Part shown: one piece after another, positions 63,728-64,000 of the stretch | How positions within the stretch are numbered: position 1 is the first letter of the stretch | Layout of the letters: every line of letters starts with the position of its first letter | Origin: Brumimicrobium sp. | GTDB taxonomy: Bacteria; Bacteroidota; Bacteroidia; Flavobacteriales_D; Crocinitomicaceae | Assembly (NCBI GenBank): GCA_023957385.1 | Contig: JAMLGZ010000002.1 | Coordinates: 620,001-684,000, forward strand | Direction of reading: 5' to 3' | DNA length: 64,000 nucleotides | The notes under the pieces: model-generated | What the model was told of the DNA's origin: nothing | The model's database searches: none | What the model saw: only the letters and a program-made list of their open reading frames with translations | Translations under genes and position numbers: made by a program

Positions 63728-64000
63728 TTATTTCCCATTTATTGTACTAAAGGTAACGGTTTCTACTCCTAGTTTTTGTAAATAGTAAGCAAGGTGATGT
63801 AATGCACTCTTATTATTTCCAGTTTCTAGGGCAAAGAAATTAATGGCTATCTGATTTTGAGAAATAGTAATACTCTTATAGAATGGCGCATTAATTATGG
63901 TTTCAATGATGTCTGAGTTTAAATTCTCTGATGGGATTTGAATATTTAGTAGTAAACCATTTTTATCTGATGATGAGATAGCATCCTTTGGAAGAATACC
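63728..64000 (-). CDS. C-terminal part of an unidentified protein, cut by the window edge
   Basis: On the minus strand a frame is open from the window edge for 90 codons to a TAA at 63728-63730. It begins GILPKDAISSSDKNGLLLN and ends VTFSTINGK. The composition is protein-like and the stop lies one base after the end of the convergent YkgJ-type gene. I do not recognise the family. Confidence 0.6.
   Translation of the reverse strand, partial: GILPKDAISSSDKNGLLLNIQIPSENLNSDIIETIINAPFYKSITISQNQIAINFFALETGNNKSALHHLAYYLQKLGVETVTFSTINGK

Overview
The window reads as chromosomal DNA from an AT-rich member of the Bacteroidota, probably a Flavobacteriales lineage. The evidence is: at least six secreted proteins with type IX secretion (T9SS) C-terminal sorting domains; a TonB-dependent receptor with an N-terminal carboxypeptidase-regulatory-like domain; a BshB1 bacillithiol deacetylase; a fused Ccs1/CcsA cytochrome c maturation protein; and repeated TAnnTTTG -7 promoter elements typical of this phylum. 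I saw no tRNA, rRNA, CRISPR array, transposase or phage gene. The genus cannot be fixed from the sequence alone.

Layout. 1-6.2 kb: the 3' part of a very large alpha-2-macroglobulin-like gene, convergent with a secreted esterase. 6.2-10.4 kb: a compact sulfur/persulfide module made of a Crp/Fnr regulator, a TauE-type permease, a CstB-like persulfide dioxygenase-rhodanese fusion, a single rhodanese, a thioredoxin and a rhodanese lipoprotein, closed by a terminator. 10.4-17 kb: three T9SS cargo genes, one of which (a metzincin protease/beta-helix protein) carries an in-frame stop codon. 17.2-21.7 kb: OsmC, a GNAT enzyme, a CDP-alcohol phosphatidyltransferase, a PA-domain T9SS protein and a tandem Usp. 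22-29 kb: a flippase-like protein, a gene remnant, BshB1, the Ccs1/CcsA fusion, a DUF2520-type dehydrogenase and a KdsC-like phosphatase. 29-37 kb: a three-gene envelope operon, a PIG-V-like transferase and several conserved hypotheticals. 37-44 kb: TonB receptor, MazG, PagL-like deacylase, DUF2807 lipoprotein, small Cys-rich membrane protein and MurQ. 44-48 kb: an alpha/beta hydrolase, an ABC transporter pair and a class III CoA-transferase, likely one operon. 48-55.7 kb: Tex, a T9SS type B protein, GlyS, YceI and an SPFH/prohibitin protein. 55.8-63.1 kb: a six-gene minus-strand glycan-decoration operon (two SGNH hydrolases, MBOAT, FemAB-like, polysaccharide-deacetylase-like and AAC(3)-like proteins). 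63.2-64 kb: a YkgJ-type Cys-cluster protein and the end of an unidentified gene.

The strongest new observation is regulatory. Three promoters (TauE permease at 6.9 kb, CstB-like gene at 7.8 kb, OsmC gene at 17.1 kb) share a TGTAAC-N4-GT(C/A)(G/A)CTG motif at exactly the same distance from the -7 element. The motif centre lies about 41 bases upstream of the expected transcription start, the classic position for a Crp-type activator. The Crp/Fnr gene next to two of these sites is the obvious candidate regulator, so OsmC, 7 kb away, would belong to the same persulfide/peroxide regulon. BshB1, further along, implies that the cell makes bacillithiol, a plausible carrier of the persulfide handled by this module.

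Other points worth a second look are: four genes whose -7 element ends only 4-5 bases before the start codon, suggesting leaderless mRNAs; a 62-bp near-perfect palindrome; a dispersed intergenic repeat found twice; and an alpha-2-macroglobulin whose thioester motif is lost.
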